Program-made: the position numbers and the translations under genes
Notes under the pieces: generated by a model
The model's database searches: none
Seen by the model: the letters and a program-made list of their open reading frames with translations, nothing else
Told to the model about the DNA's origin: nothing
NCBI RefSeq assembly: GCF_022870905.1
Contig: NZ_CP091510.1
Coordinates: 1,302,001-1,366,000, forward strand
Source of the DNA: Neisseria arctica
GTDB lineage: Bacteria; Pseudomonadota; Gammaproteobacteria; Burkholderiales; Neisseriaceae
Reading direction: 5' to 3'
Length of the DNA stretch: 64,000 bases
In this document: positions 29,875 to 39,249 of the stretch, piece by piece
How positions within the stretch are numbered: the stretch's first letter is position 1
How the letters are laid out: the number at the start of each line of letters is the position of its first letter

Positions 29875-30900
29875 TTACGAACGGGCACGCACATCAAATG
29901 CATACCTTAATCCCTCGCCTATCATCACCAACAGCAAGAGCATTAAAGTAAGCGTACTGACGGCAGACAGCCCTATCCACCAAGCATCAAGATTGTCTTT
30001 TCCTTGTGCCAATAATTCTCCCAAACTAGCTTGGCTTGCCGGCACGCCCAATCCGAGGAAATCAAGACTGGTTAAAGCAAGCACGGCTCCGGAAATACGA
30101 AACGGCAAAAATGCCAATACAGGCGTCAAACTATTGGGCAGAATATGCCGCCACATAATGGATCTATTCGATACGCCCATACTCTTGGCGGCTAATACAT
30201 AGTCAGCCTGGCGGTTTTTTAAAAACTCTGCCCGCACATAATCCGAAAGCCCCATCCAACCAAACAATGCCAATATAACCAATAACACTAACAAACTCGG
30301 GTTAAAAAACGAAGACAGGATGATTAAGAGGTAAAGTTCGGGCAATCCGCCCCAAATTTCCAAAAAGCGCTGCATCACCAAATCAACCTTACCGCCGAAA
30401 TAACCTTGCACCGCCCCGGCCAATACTCCGATAACGGTAGTAATCGCAGTCAGTGCCAAAGCAAATAATAAAGAATCTCGGAAACCGTAAACCAAACGGG
30501 CCAATACATCCCGGCCACGATCATCAGTTCCTAGCCAATGTTGTTTGGAGGGAGAGGCAGGGTCCGGGGCGGTATCGAAATCATTTAAAGTATTAGCGGC
30601 ATACGGGTTGGGCAGATATACGGCATAGTTACCATTTTCAGTAATATTGTAGCGAACCAACGGATCGAGATAGTCGGCCGGAGTATCAAAATCACCGCCA
30701 AACACAGTTTCATGATAGGTTTGGAACAACGGAAAATAATAATGGTCGTTGTAATGTATCCATAAAGGCTTATCATTGCTCCAGAGAGGAGCCAGCAAAG
30801 AAATTGAGAAAAGTGCGGCCAGCAGACGCAAAGCCAGCCAGCCGCGCTTGTGTTGTTTGAATGCCTGCCATGCTGAGGCTGTAGGTGTATTTGGCTGCAT
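29875..30900 (-). CDS. yejE: Peptide/microcin-C-type ABC transporter permease YejE
   Basis: Second permease subunit of the Yej-type oligopeptide importer. Seen: N-terminal helix; a large periplasmic domain with YNDHYYFPLFQTYHETVFGGDFDTPADY-type sequence characteristic of YejE (about residues 48-85); HWLGTDDRGRDVLARLVYG; five further helices; and the coupling-loop sequence AAKSMGVSNRSIMWRHILPNS near residue 242 that contacts the ATPase. The length of 341 residues is standard. It is downstream of yejB with one uptake sequence between. No ATPase or binding-protein gene is adjacent. Confidence 0.9.
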   Translation of the reverse strand: MQPNTPTASAWQAFKQHKRGWLALRLLAALFSISLLAPLWSNDKPLWIHYNDHYYFPLFQTYHETVFGGDFDTPADYLDPLVRYNITENGNYAVYLPNPYAANTLNDFDTAPDPASPSKQHWLGTDDRGRDVLARLVYGFRDSLLFALALTAITTVIGVLAGAVQGYFGGKVDLVMQRFLEIWGGLPELYLLIILSSFFNPSLLVLLVILALFGWMGLSDYVRAEFLKNRQADYVLAAKSMGVSNRSIMWRHILPNSLTPVLAFLPFRISGAVLALTSLDFLGLGVPASQASLGELLAQGKDNLDAWWIGLSAVSTLTLMLLLLVMIGEGLRYAFDVRARS

Positions 30901-30974
30901 AAATATGGTTTTTATTTCCCAATGCCGTCTGAAAATTGATTATCCGATATGAATTGATATTTGGCTGCCTACGT

Positions 30975-32036
30975 TTATTTCTGTCCATCGAAATGAATGC
31001 GCGGGTCTATCCAAGAATAAGAAATATCCGACAATAATTTTGCCAGCAATCCCATCAATGTAAAAATATACAGTGTTCCCATCACAACAGGATAATCACG
31101 CTTCATCACCGCCTCATACGAAAGCAAGCCGAGGCCGTCGAGTGAGAATAGGGTTTCAATTAAAAGGCTGCCTGTAAAAAACGCACCGATAAAAGCAGCG
31201 GGGAACCCGGTAATGAGCGGTATCATGGCATTACGAAACACATGCTTCCATAAAATTTGCCGCTCCGGCAGCCCTTTTGCACGGGCTGTATAAACGTATT
31301 GTCGGCGGATTTCTTCAAGAAATACGTTTTTGGTCAATACCGTCATCAAGGCCAGATTACCTGCCACAGATGCCGTAACGGGTAAAGCCATATGCCAGAG
31401 GTAATCTTGTATTTTCGCCGGCCACGGCATTCCTTGCCAGTTATCACTCACCAACCCACCCTGCGGAAACCATGCAAAAAAGCTGCCGCCGCCGAATAAA
31501 ACCAGCAACACGAGCCCCAATACAAAGGGAGGAATCGTGTAGCCCAATAAAATTACAATGCCGGTAGCCGCATCAAACCGCGTGCCGTCTCGCACGGCTT
31601 TGGCAATGCCCAATGGAATGCAAATAAGATAAGTTAGAAAAAACGTCCACAAGCCCAAACTCATTGAAACAGGCATTTTTTCTTTCACTAATTCAAATAC
31701 AGTTTGATGATGAAAAAAGCTTTCACCCAAATCAAAGCGAATAAAACGGCCTACCATCTCGATAAAGCGAGTAAACGGGGGCTTATCGAAACCATATAAC
31801 GCATTTAATGCCGCCAAATCTTCACTACTCAAGTTTCCTTTGGCATGGTTCATCCCTTGCCCGGAAAATGTTACGGTTTCTCCTGCACCGCCAGCGTTTC
31901 CGCTTAGCTGTTGTACCATCTGCTCAACCGGGCCACCAGGTACGAATTGGATAATGGCAAACGTAACTGCCAAAATACCTAGTAAAGTAGGAACCAACAA
32001 CAACAAGCGTTTCAAAATATAATGCCACATACCCAC
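30975..32036 (-). CDS. yejB: Peptide/microcin-C-type ABC transporter permease YejB
   Basis: First permease subunit of a Yej-type peptide importer. Seen: opening MWHYILKRLLLLVPTLLGIL; long periplasmic insert with PGGPVEQMVQQL and DLAALNALYGFDKPP; six helices; coupling loop YTARAKGLPERQILWKHVFRNA near residue 252; C-terminal SYSWIDPRIHF. Length 353 residues, typical. In E. coli the order is yejA-yejB-yejE-yejF; here only the two permeases are present, so the binding protein and ATPase must come from another locus. Confidence 0.92.
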   Translation of the reverse strand: MGMWHYILKRLLLLVPTLLGILAVTFAIIQFVPGGPVEQMVQQLSGNAGGAGETVTFSGQGMNHAKGNLSSEDLAALNALYGFDKPPFTRFIEMVGRFIRFDLGESFFHHQTVFELVKEKMPVSMSLGLWTFFLTYLICIPLGIAKAVRDGTRFDAATGIVILLGYTIPPFVLGLVLLVLFGGGSFFAWFPQGGLVSDNWQGMPWPAKIQDYLWHMALPVTASVAGNLALMTVLTKNVFLEEIRRQYVYTARAKGLPERQILWKHVFRNAMIPLITGFPAAFIGAFFTGSLLIETLFSLDGLGLLSYEAVMKRDYPVVMGTLYIFTLMGLLAKLLSDISYSWIDPRIHFDGQK

Positions 32037-32076
32037 AACCTTAAATATACCGATACACTTATGCCGGATAACAAAA

Positions 32077-32108
32077 GCCGTCTGAACACAAGATTCGATC
32101 CAGACGGC
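32077..32108 (-). terminator. DUS-derived terminator after the DUF2788 gene
   Basis: GCCGTCTG/CAGACGGC stem (32077-32084 with 32101-32108), followed on the minus strand by TTTTG. One arm is a full uptake sequence. Confidence 0.7.
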
Positions 32109-32123
32109 CTAAATAGTTGCGGC

Positions 32124-32330
32124 TTATTTTGACAAAATAAAAAATTCAATCAATACGTTTTTAAAGATAAAGCCGAATACACCCAATCCCAATACCAAAA
32201 ATAAAATAAAGGTGCCGAATTTTCCGGCCTTTGATTCTTTACCCAAATTCCAAACAATGAAACCCAAAAAAACGATTAATACGCCCAAACAAATTTTGAG
32301 CGCCCATGCCGAAAATACTGCCTCATCCAT
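32124..32330 (-). CDS. DUF2788 small membrane protein
   Basis: A 68-residue protein starting MDEAVFSAWALKICLGVL with two hydrophobic helices joined by a short basic loop, GKESKAGKFGTF. This arrangement and sequence fit the DUF2788 family of proteobacterial inner-membrane proteins of unknown function. The start at 32330 is chosen because AAGGA lies nine to ten bases upstream; earlier in-frame starts add up to 21 residues. A terminator follows, so it appears to be its own unit. Confidence 0.75.
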   Translation of the reverse strand: MDEAVFSAWALKICLGVLIVFLGFIVWNLGKESKAGKFGTFILFLVLGLGVFGFIFKNVLIEFFILSK

Positions 32331-32462
32331 TTTTAGCATCCTTTTTTTCCGATAAATTATTACCTCATATGAAAATCTGGTAAAACAAATCATATACTTA
32401 TCGGTTCTAACCTACCGATCTATTTTCAGACGGCCACAAGCGGGCCACCAGCCATATGTGTA

Positions 32463-33632
32463 TCAGACCATGGCCTGGCGCAGATCCTCAATCAGGTCGT
32501 CTGCATACTCCAAACCGACCGATAAACGTACCAAGCCCGGCCGGATACCTGCTTCCAATTTGGCTTCGGCGGCCATTCTTCCGTGTGTAGTCGTCCACGG
32601 ATGAGTAATGGTCGAACGAACATCCCCCAAATTGGCCGTACGTGAAAAAATATTGACACTGTCGATAACTTTCCATGCGGCATCTTGCCCGCCGTCCAGT
32701 TCGAATGCTACGACGATACCGCCTGCAGTTTGCTGTTTGCGAACCAAATCGGCCTGAGGATGATCCTCAAAACCCGCATGGTATACATTAAGCACTTGCG
32801 GCTGCCCGCGTAACCAAGCAGCAATTTTATCGGCATTCTCACATTGAGCCTGCATACGCACCGCCATGGTCTCTACACCGCTTAACAATACCCAAGCATG
32901 AAAAGGCGACATCGAAATACCGGCAGAGTTCATAAACATCTGTACCTGTTTCATCAACTCGGTATTGCCAATCACCACCCCTCCTTGCACCCGCCCCTGC
33001 CCATCGATGGCTTTGGTTGCGGACTGTACCGACAAATCAGCACCAAAACGCAGCGGCTGCTGCAAAACAGGCGTACAGAAACTGTTATCCACCACCAATA
33101 ATGCACCTGCGGCATGGGCAATATCCGCCAAAGCTTCCAAATCAGCCACTTCATTCAGAGGGTTAGAAGGTGTTTCTAAGAAAAACATCTTGGTATTAGG
33201 GCGTACGGCGGCACGCCACTCGGCCAAATCGGTTTGCGAAACCAAAGTTACCTCAATACCGAAACGGGTAACATGATTCATGATGAAACCCATGGTCGTA
33301 CCAAACAGGCTGCGGCTGCATACCAAATGATCACCCGCACTTAAAAAAGTCAGCAATGCCGCCTGAATAGCAGACATCCCGGTTGAAGTAGCAACCGCCT
33401 GCTCACCTGCTTCCAATATAGCGATACGCTTGGCAAATGCAGCAGTAGTCGGATTGGCGGTACGACTGTAAGTATAACCCTCTTTCTGTCCGGCAAATAC
33501 CGCTGCACCATCAGCTGCCGTATCCCACATAAAACTACTGGTAATGAATAAAGCCTGATTGTGTTCATTAAATTCGGTTTGCTCTTTGGCACCGCGAATG
33601 GCAAGTGTTTGCGGATGTAAAGGCTTAGTCAT
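32463..33632 (-). CDS. metZ: O-succinylhomoserine sulfhydrylase
   Basis: PLP enzyme making homocysteine from O-succinylhomoserine and sulfide, the direct sulfhydrylation route to methionine. Seen: Cys/Met-metabolism fold with YTYSRTANPTT near residue 53, ATSTGMSAIQAALL near 81, PSNPLNEV near 155, PLP Lys in SATKAIDGQGRVQGG near 205, and C-terminal RLSVGLEYADDLIEDL. The 389-residue length fits MetZ rather than MetB. It lies next to purF, the same order as folC-dedD-cvpA-purF-metZ of Pseudomonas. Together with cysI in this window it completes sulfite to methionine sulfur flow. Confidence 0.92.
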   Translation of the reverse strand: MTKPLHPQTLAIRGAKEQTEFNEHNQALFITSSFMWDTAADGAAVFAGQKEGYTYSRTANPTTAAFAKRIAILEAGEQAVATSTGMSAIQAALLTFLSAGDHLVCSRSLFGTTMGFIMNHVTRFGIEVTLVSQTDLAEWRAAVRPNTKMFFLETPSNPLNEVADLEALADIAHAAGALLVVDNSFCTPVLQQPLRFGADLSVQSATKAIDGQGRVQGGVVIGNTELMKQVQMFMNSAGISMSPFHAWVLLSGVETMAVRMQAQCENADKIAAWLRGQPQVLNVYHAGFEDHPQADLVRKQQTAGGIVVAFELDGGQDAAWKVIDSVNIFSRTANLGDVRSTITHPWTTTHGRMAAEAKLEAGIRPGLVRLSVGLEYADDLIEDLRQAMV

Positions 33633-33819
33633 AATATTGCCCTATCAATAAAATAATCGGTTGGCATACTTTAAAACAGGAAATCGGCACAGCCTAGGCA
33701 GTTTACCGAATACCAAATCAAACCGGTAAAATACTAAACTGCATTATTTCTTCCAACCTTTTCACTATACACTAAAAATATTTTCAGCCGGCCTGAGAAT
33801 GCCGTCTGAAATATTATGT

Positions 33820-35364
33820 TTATTCATCTTCGTCATCATTATCACTAATGCGTATACTATGCTCGACTTGGCTGGGTTGCACTTGTGCGGCGGCTACCGA
33901 AGACTTACTTGCAGACAGTTTCTGCAAATAAGATTCATCAATATCACCGGTGAGATAGCAGCCGCTAAAACATGAAGTATCAAATGATTCGATTGCCGGA
34001 TTTAATACACGCACGACTTCTTCCAAATCGGCCAAATCTTGAAACACACAACCATCTGCGCTGATTTCTTTGGCAATTTCGTCTGCAGTACGGCCATTTG
34101 CAATCAACTCGTCCCGCGTTGGCATATCAATGCCGTAAACGTTCGGAAAACGCACTTCGGGAGCCGCCGAAGCAAAATATACCTTGCGTGCCCCAGCATC
34201 TCTCGCCATTTCTACAATTTCACGGCTGGTCGTACCCCTTACGATAGAGTCGTCTACCAATAAAACGCTCTTTCCTGCAAATTCGCAATTCATGGGATTC
34301 AGTTTTTGACGCACTGATTTTTTACGGGTTGCCTGCCCCGGCATAATAAAAGTCCGACCAATATAACGGTTTTTAATCAATCCCTCACGGTAAGGTTTTC
34401 CTAAATGGTGCGCTAATTCCATCGCACTCGGGCGGCTGGTATCCGGAATCGGCATAACCACATCAATATCATCCAGTGGCAAACTGCGTTTCACTTTTTC
34501 AGCCAGTGTCACGCCCATATTCATCCTGGCTTGGTATACCGACACACCATCTATTACAGAATCCGGGCGGGCAAAATATACATATTCAAAAAGACATGGG
34601 CTTAACTTCGGCGACTCAGCACATTGCCTAGTATAAAGTTTACCGTCAAAAGTGACTACAACAGCCTCGCCGGGTGCAATATCCCTTTCCAAATGGAAAG
34701 CCAAGCTGTTAAACACAACAGATTCAGATGCTACACAATAAGTAGTTTTGCCGTTGTTATCCGTATGCGTTCCCAGTGCCAACGGACGGATACCCAAAGG
34801 ATCACGAAATGCCACCATGCCGTAACCCGCGATCAGTGCTACTACGCCGTAAGCACCGCGCACACGTTTATGCAAGTGGGAAACTGCATTAAAAACATGA
34901 TCAACATTCAATACTGCATCACCCATCGCCGTTACTTCCCGACGCAGCTCATGAGCAAATACGTTCAGTAATACTTCTGAGTCAGAGCGTGTGTTGATAT
35001 GACGTAAGTGTTTATTACACACGCTTTCATAGAGTTCCTCGGTATTAGTAAGATTACCATTGTGCGCCAATACAATACCGAAAGGCGAACTGACATAAAA
35101 CGGTTGTGCCTCTGCACTGCTGCCCGCATTTCCCGCCGTAGGATAGCGCACATGTGCGATTCCGGCATTGCCGACCAAATCACGCATATTGCGGGTACGG
35201 AATACATCACGCACCATGCCCTTGCCTTTGTGCATATGAAACATACTGCCCTCGGCAGTTACAATCCCCGCGGCATCCTGTCCCCGATGCTGAAGCATCT
35301 GCAAGCCGTCATATAGCAACTGGTTAACCGGCTCATGAGCAACTAATCCTAATACACCACACAT
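33820..35364 (-). CDS. purF: Amidophosphoribosyltransferase
   Basis: First committed step of purine synthesis: PRPP and glutamine give 5-phosphoribosylamine. Seen: MCGVLGLV with the glutaminase nucleophile Cys2 exposed after Met removal; HRGQDAAGI near residue 27; HVRYPTAG near 72; the PRPP loop VLLVDDSIVRGTT near 365; CFSGCYLTGDI near the end. The 514-residue length is normal; the acidic tail (DNDDEDE) is Neisseria-like. It is the last gene of folC-dedD-cvpA-purF, 17 bases after cvpA. Confidence 0.96.
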   Translation of the reverse strand: MCGVLGLVAHEPVNQLLYDGLQMLQHRGQDAAGIVTAEGSMFHMHKGKGMVRDVFRTRNMRDLVGNAGIAHVRYPTAGNAGSSAEAQPFYVSSPFGIVLAHNGNLTNTEELYESVCNKHLRHINTRSDSEVLLNVFAHELRREVTAMGDAVLNVDHVFNAVSHLHKRVRGAYGVVALIAGYGMVAFRDPLGIRPLALGTHTDNNGKTTYCVASESVVFNSLAFHLERDIAPGEAVVVTFDGKLYTRQCAESPKLSPCLFEYVYFARPDSVIDGVSVYQARMNMGVTLAEKVKRSLPLDDIDVVMPIPDTSRPSAMELAHHLGKPYREGLIKNRYIGRTFIMPGQATRKKSVRQKLNPMNCEFAGKSVLLVDDSIVRGTTSREIVEMARDAGARKVYFASAAPEVRFPNVYGIDMPTRDELIANGRTADEIAKEISADGCVFQDLADLEEVVRVLNPAIESFDTSCFSGCYLTGDIDESYLQKLSASKSSVAAAQVQPSQVEHSIRISDNDDEDE

Positions 35365-35381
35365 TGCGTTTTCTCCAAATT

Positions 35382-35879
35382 TTAAAGCGTCGGATACCGC
35401 ACCTGTCCACCAATAAACGGTGGAAGATAAGGAACGGCCAACTGGGCGAGACTTTCAAAATAAACAGCGCTAAATGACTGCCGCCAACCTTCTGTTTGCG
35501 GCAAATCGGTAAAGGCACAAACTAATACAACCAGCGTTACGATCAAAACGCCCTTTACCGCCCCAAACAAACCGCCGAGGATACGGTTTATCCCCCCCAA
35601 ACCTACGGCAGTTACCGCCGCCGTAAGCAGCGAACGTAAAAAATGCTGCACCAACCATGCAGCGATAAAAAGTAAAATAAAGCCGGCAACCACCGCCAAC
35701 TCAGGAGGTTGGATACTACTTAACGCCAGCTCGGCAAATGGAACGGCAAACATTTTTGCCACGACAAAAGCAATAATCCAAGTCACCAAAGAAGTAACTT
35801 CGGCAATCACCCCGCGTATCATAGAGACAATCATACTGATTGCCACTACGGCCAAAGCCAATATATCAAACACCGCCAT
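35382..35879 (-). CDS. cvpA: Colicin V production family membrane protein CvpA
   Basis: Inner-membrane protein with four to five helices, required for colicin V production in E. coli and implicated in envelope homeostasis. Seen: opening MAVFDILALAVVAISMIVSMIRGVIAEV, then helices near residues 30-47, 64-82 and 102-122, with the conserved LGGINRILGGLFGAVKG loop. The length of 165 residues is typical. It is located immediately upstream of purF, the conserved position. Confidence 0.93.
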   Translation of the reverse strand: MAVFDILALAVVAISMIVSMIRGVIAEVTSLVTWIIAFVVAKMFAVPFAELALSSIQPPELAVVAGFILLFIAAWLVQHFLRSLLTAAVTAVGLGGINRILGGLFGAVKGVLIVTLVVLVCAFTDLPQTEGWRQSFSAVYFESLAQLAVPYLPPFIGGQVRYPTL

Positions 35880-35883
35880 ATTG

Positions 35884-37017
35884 TTACTGCCCGATTACCA
35901 TTCCGTCTACACCTTGCTGGCGGATTTTTGCCAGAGCTTGATTGGCTGCATCACGGCTCGGGTAGCTGCCGGTACGCACTCGATAAACCGTACCTTTACT
36001 GGTTTGTGCCTCGCTGATGTAAGCGCTTACTCCCGCATTAGCCAACTTCTGCTGGATTTGATGGGCCTGTGCGCTACTGCTGTATGCACCTGCCTGAATC
36101 AATGCCCGGCCACCGCCACTTCGCCCTTCTAAAATTGCTTGGGGATTGGCGGTTGACTGAGACTTCTTAGCTGCTTGATTATTAAGAATTTGCTGTGCAC
36201 TTAATTTTTGATCGGCTTGTTTTTTAGCTGTTTGCTGCTGTTGGCGCTTTTGTGCCGCCTGCTTCGCTTCAACCTGTTTTTTTAATTCAACCTGTTTTTT
36301 CAATTCTGCTTGTTTTTTTAAATCCGCCTGTTTTTTAGCCTCTGCGTTTTTTGACTGTTGAGCTTGGGCTTCTTTCAACTGTTGGCTATCACGCTCTTTT
36401 TTTACCGTATTTTTTGCTATGGCTGGCTGTTCTACGACTTTTCTTTCTGCTCCGGCTTTATTTATCTGGGCATCAGTCGCTTTATTATTGATCACTACAA
36501 CCGGCGGAGGCGCATCTTCGATAGCTTGTTTGGGCATTGCAGATTTTTGAGCCTGTGCTGGAAGCTCAGCTTTGGCAGGGGCAGGTTTGGCAACTGCAGC
36601 TACAGATGGTTCTTTTGTTACGGTTTGATCCGTCGTATCGGTTGTATTATTTTCTGCTTTTTCGGCCGGAGGATTCAACAAAGGATTATCCAACTCGGTT
36701 ACCCGAGTACGACCATCTTCTTCAGGAACCGGCTCCAACACTGCCGAAGGAGCTAAGTCAGATGCATCATCTGTAAGAGCCGTTTGATTATTTACCGAAA
36801 TTACGGGAGCGGTTTCCGAGGTTGCCTGAATATCAGAAACTGCACCTTCCATATTCACAGTCTGTACCGTTTCATCATCGGTATTGTTTTGATTGAGTAC
36901 GGTGGCTAACAAACCGCCAGCCAATACGACCAAAACAGAAGCACCCACCAAACGGCGTCGGTTTTTACGCTTTAATTGCTCGTAGTCATTCAAAGGGTTG
37001 AAGCGGTTGTTTGTCAT
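35884..37017 (-). CDS. dedD: SPOR-domain cell-division protein (DedD/FtsN-like)
   Basis: Bitopic inner-membrane protein whose C-terminal SPOR domain binds denuded peptidoglycan at the septum. Seen: short basic cytoplasmic start; one helix at about residues 24-42; long low-complexity periplasmic region; a Lys/Gln/Ala coiled-coil-like stretch with tandem KKQAELKKQVELKKQ repeats around 225-270; SPOR domain from about 300 to 376 (LIQAGAYSSSAQAHQI to VDGMVIGQ). The place between folC and cvpA is that of E. coli dedD. At 377 residues it is longer than DedD (220) because of the linker. Four bases separate it from cvpA. Confidence 0.88.
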   Translation of the reverse strand: MTNNRFNPLNDYEQLKRKNRRRLVGASVLVVLAGGLLATVLNQNNTDDETVQTVNMEGAVSDIQATSETAPVISVNNQTALTDDASDLAPSAVLEPVPEEDGRTRVTELDNPLLNPPAEKAENNTTDTTDQTVTKEPSVAAVAKPAPAKAELPAQAQKSAMPKQAIEDAPPPVVVINNKATDAQINKAGAERKVVEQPAIAKNTVKKERDSQQLKEAQAQQSKNAEAKKQADLKKQAELKKQVELKKQVEAKQAAQKRQQQQTAKKQADQKLSAQQILNNQAAKKSQSTANPQAILEGRSGGGRALIQAGAYSSSAQAHQIQQKLANAGVSAYISEAQTSKGTVYRVRTGSYPSRDAANQALAKIRQQGVDGMVIGQ

Positions 37018-37030
37018 TCCTGGATTCCTG

Positions 37031-38305
37031 TTACAACATTTTCATCACTTCGGCCACCGTATGAAAAGAGCCGAAAACGGTAATTCTATCATTTTCCGAT
37101 GCTGCCGCCAAAGCAGCTTGGTATGCAGCTTGTATGCTTTCAAAAGCTTTTATATTTCCAATACCGTGCGTCTGAATTTTTTCTTGTAAAGCTTCTGTAG
37201 ACATACCACGTGGCAAGTTAAGCGGAGCAATATACCAATAATCAAATTGCTCTTTAACCAATTCTAAAACCGTATCGATATCTTTATCTGCCAACATACT
37301 GAAAACCGCTATACGGTTTTCTGCAAAGGGCAGCGCCATGAGCCCTTGCTTTAATGCTTTAGCCGCATGAGGATTATGACACACATCTAAAATCACTAAT
37401 GGTCTGCCCGGCAGCACCTGAAAACGTCCGGGGTTATTCACCAATAATAAGCCCCGCTTAATCGAACCTATATCAATCGGCAGCTTATGGTTCAAGCATT
37501 CGATAACGGCTAACGCACAAGCGGCATTATTCAATTGATATGCTCCCCGTAAGGCTGGAATCGGTAAAGCGTTACGGTTGCGTTTTTGTCCCTCCGCACC
37601 ACCGGGATGGAAATGAAAAGACCATTGCTGCTGTTCTAGTTTGCTGAAATCAAAATCCTGCTTAATCACTAAAAGGTCGGCATGAATATCTTGTGCATGT
37701 CGACGCAACGACTCAGTCGGTGGATTTTGTCCGCAAATAGCCGGTTTGCCGCCACGGAAAATGCCTGCCTTTTCAAACCCGACCTTCTCTATCGTATCGC
37801 CTAAGAAAGCTTCGTGATCCAAATCTACGCTCGTTACAACCGCACAATCGGCGTCAAATACGTTGACGGCATCCAAACGTCCGCCCAAGCCGACTTCCAA
37901 TACCATAACATCAACATTTGCGCACATAAAAATATCTACAGCCGCAAGTGTATTGAATTCAAAATAGGTGAGGGAAATTTCTTTTCTTGCCGTCTCTATA
38001 CGCTCGAAAGAAGCTGTAATCACATCATCACTTACAGGTTCGCCATCGATAGCAATTCGCTCATTAAATTTTAAAAGATGCGGGCTTGTAAGCGTGCCGA
38101 CTTTAAAACCGGCCTGCTTATAAATTTGGGTAAGAAAAGCACATACGGAACCTTTGCCATTGGTGCCGGCCACGATTACAACCGGACATGCCGGAACCAA
38201 ACCCATTCGCTCTTTTACCTCGCCTACCCGGGTCAGCCCCATATCAATCAAGCCCGCGCTATGGGCAGTTTCCAAATAGCTAAGCCAATCATTTAATGTT
38301 TTCAT
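37031..38305 (-). CDS. folC: Bifunctional folylpolyglutamate/dihydrofolate synthase
   Basis: Adds glutamate to dihydropteroate and to folates. Seen: P-loop VAGTNGKGSVCAFL near residue 46; TSPHLLKFNERI near 73; Mur-ligase-type central domain with EVGLGGRLDAVNVFD near 136 and VTSVDLDHEAFLG; C-terminal DVCHNPHAAKAL. The ATG at 38305 gives 424 residues; a TTG three codons upstream is possible. First gene of folC-dedD-cvpA-purF; one uptake sequence lies just upstream (near 38322). Confidence 0.95.
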   Translation of the reverse strand: MKTLNDWLSYLETAHSAGLIDMGLTRVGEVKERMGLVPACPVVIVAGTNGKGSVCAFLTQIYKQAGFKVGTLTSPHLLKFNERIAIDGEPVSDDVITASFERIETARKEISLTYFEFNTLAAVDIFMCANVDVMVLEVGLGGRLDAVNVFDADCAVVTSVDLDHEAFLGDTIEKVGFEKAGIFRGGKPAICGQNPPTESLRRHAQDIHADLLVIKQDFDFSKLEQQQWSFHFHPGGAEGQKRNRNALPIPALRGAYQLNNAACALAVIECLNHKLPIDIGSIKRGLLLVNNPGRFQVLPGRPLVILDVCHNPHAAKALKQGLMALPFAENRIAVFSMLADKDIDTVLELVKEQFDYWYIAPLNLPRGMSTEALQEKIQTHGIGNIKAFESIQAAYQAALAAASENDRITVFGSFHTVAEVMKML

Positions 38306-38347
38306 AAATTTCAATATTCAAGGCCGTCTGAAATATACTGAGCAGTG

Positions 38348-38773
38348 CTAGTTTCCACTCTGCCCCCACTGTACCCAAACTTGCAAACGGCGGTAACTTT
38401 CATCATCTGTCATATCAGGTAAAACACAATGACTGAATCTCCGGCCTTGTGTCTCCCATTGCAAAAATAAAGCTTTTCGGGTCACCATACTTCCCGGTCG
38501 GAGGGAAGCTTGAAAAGCCGTTTCATCGGAACCGACAAATACTGCCGCCCTTCCCTGTGCGTCAATGGCAATTTTACGTATCGCCGATTTTTCGCATAGT
38601 CTTTGTTTTTTCCATGCAAAATAAAAGCTTGCAATTAATAAAATCAAGCCTAACCAACACATCCAACCATAAAAGGCCTGGCAACAAACCACTACCGCAA
38701 CCACATGCAGTAATACAACCGCCATACAAGTAATTCTAGAAGGCCTGAATACGGCTTGAAACGGCTGCATCAT
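38348..38773 (-). CDS. YgfX-like small membrane protein
   Basis: A 141-residue protein with a basic start, two adjacent helices (about residues 17-34 and 37-52), then a cytoplasmic beta-rich part ending VLPDMTDDESYRRLQVWVQW. This two-helix plus C-terminal layout, and the PD-x5-ESYRRLQVW ending, resemble the YgfX/CptA family, described in E. coli as a partner of SdhE and as a toxin-like inhibitor of cell shape proteins. Here the upstream gene is not sdhE, so the assignment is by pattern only. It starts five bases after the end of the upstream gene. Confidence 0.6.
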   Translation of the reverse strand: MMQPFQAVFRPSRITCMAVVLLHVVAVVVCCQAFYGWMCWLGLILLIASFYFAWKKQRLCEKSAIRKIAIDAQGRAAVFVGSDETAFQASLRPGSMVTRKALFLQWETQGRRFSHCVLPDMTDDESYRRLQVWVQWGQSGN

Positions 38774-38778
38774 AGTGT

Positions 38779-39138
38779 TTACATCATGTTATCGAAAACA
38801 GGGCTAGCGCTCATATCCGCATCTTCCATATCCAATACCATGTCGTGTATTTCGATATCGAAATACTCCCAAAAAGCTTTCAGGCTCATATCTTCAGGCC
38901 ATTTGCTTTTAGGCACATCCCAGGCGGCAACCTCTGCTTGGAAAATTTCTTGGTAACGCTCGTCAAAATAAGCAACCGCAGCTTCCGGTTCGTCAAACTC
39001 GGGAATCAAATATACGGAACAATTCGTACGCAATTGATCCAGTGTCAAATCAGGCATATCCTCATCCGAAGCTTTCAACCAAGCCAAGAATTGCGCGGTA
39101 GGTTTTAAAACTACCGCGGTGCGGTCTACAAAATACAT
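38779..39138 (-). CDS. Conserved hypothetical acidic protein
   Basis: Family not recognised. Seen: 119 residues, strongly acidic, with no signal or membrane segment, so cytoplasmic. It begins MYFVDRTAVVLKPTAQFLAW and has a Trp/Phe/Glu-rich C-terminal half (LKAFWEYFDIEIHDMVLDM). The opening resembles a nucleotide- or protein-binding small domain conserved in Neisseriaceae, but I cannot name it. It forms a two-gene unit with the YgfX-like protein (five-base gap), which hints that it could be a soluble partner, in the position sdhE occupies in enterobacteria. That link is inference. Confidence 0.65.
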   Translation of the reverse strand: MYFVDRTAVVLKPTAQFLAWLKASDEDMPDLTLDQLRTNCSVYLIPEFDEPEAAVAYFDERYQEIFQAEVAAWDVPKSKWPEDMSLKAFWEYFDIEIHDMVLDMEDADMSASPVFDNMM

Positions 39139-39181
39139 AATTAATCCTTTATCGTTTTTCAGACGGCATTGTACTAAAGAA

Positions 39182-39227
39182 AAAGGCCGTCTGAAACGAT
39201 TTTTAGCTTCGTTTTCAGACGGCCTTT
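39182..39227 (-). terminator. DUS-pair terminator after actP
   Basis: Two inverted AGGCCGTCTGAA sequences around a 15-base loop region, flanked by A/T runs, just downstream of actP. A further single uptake sequence lies at about 39157. Confidence 0.85.
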
Positions 39228-39249
39228 GTTGTTTTTCAACTATTAGTAC

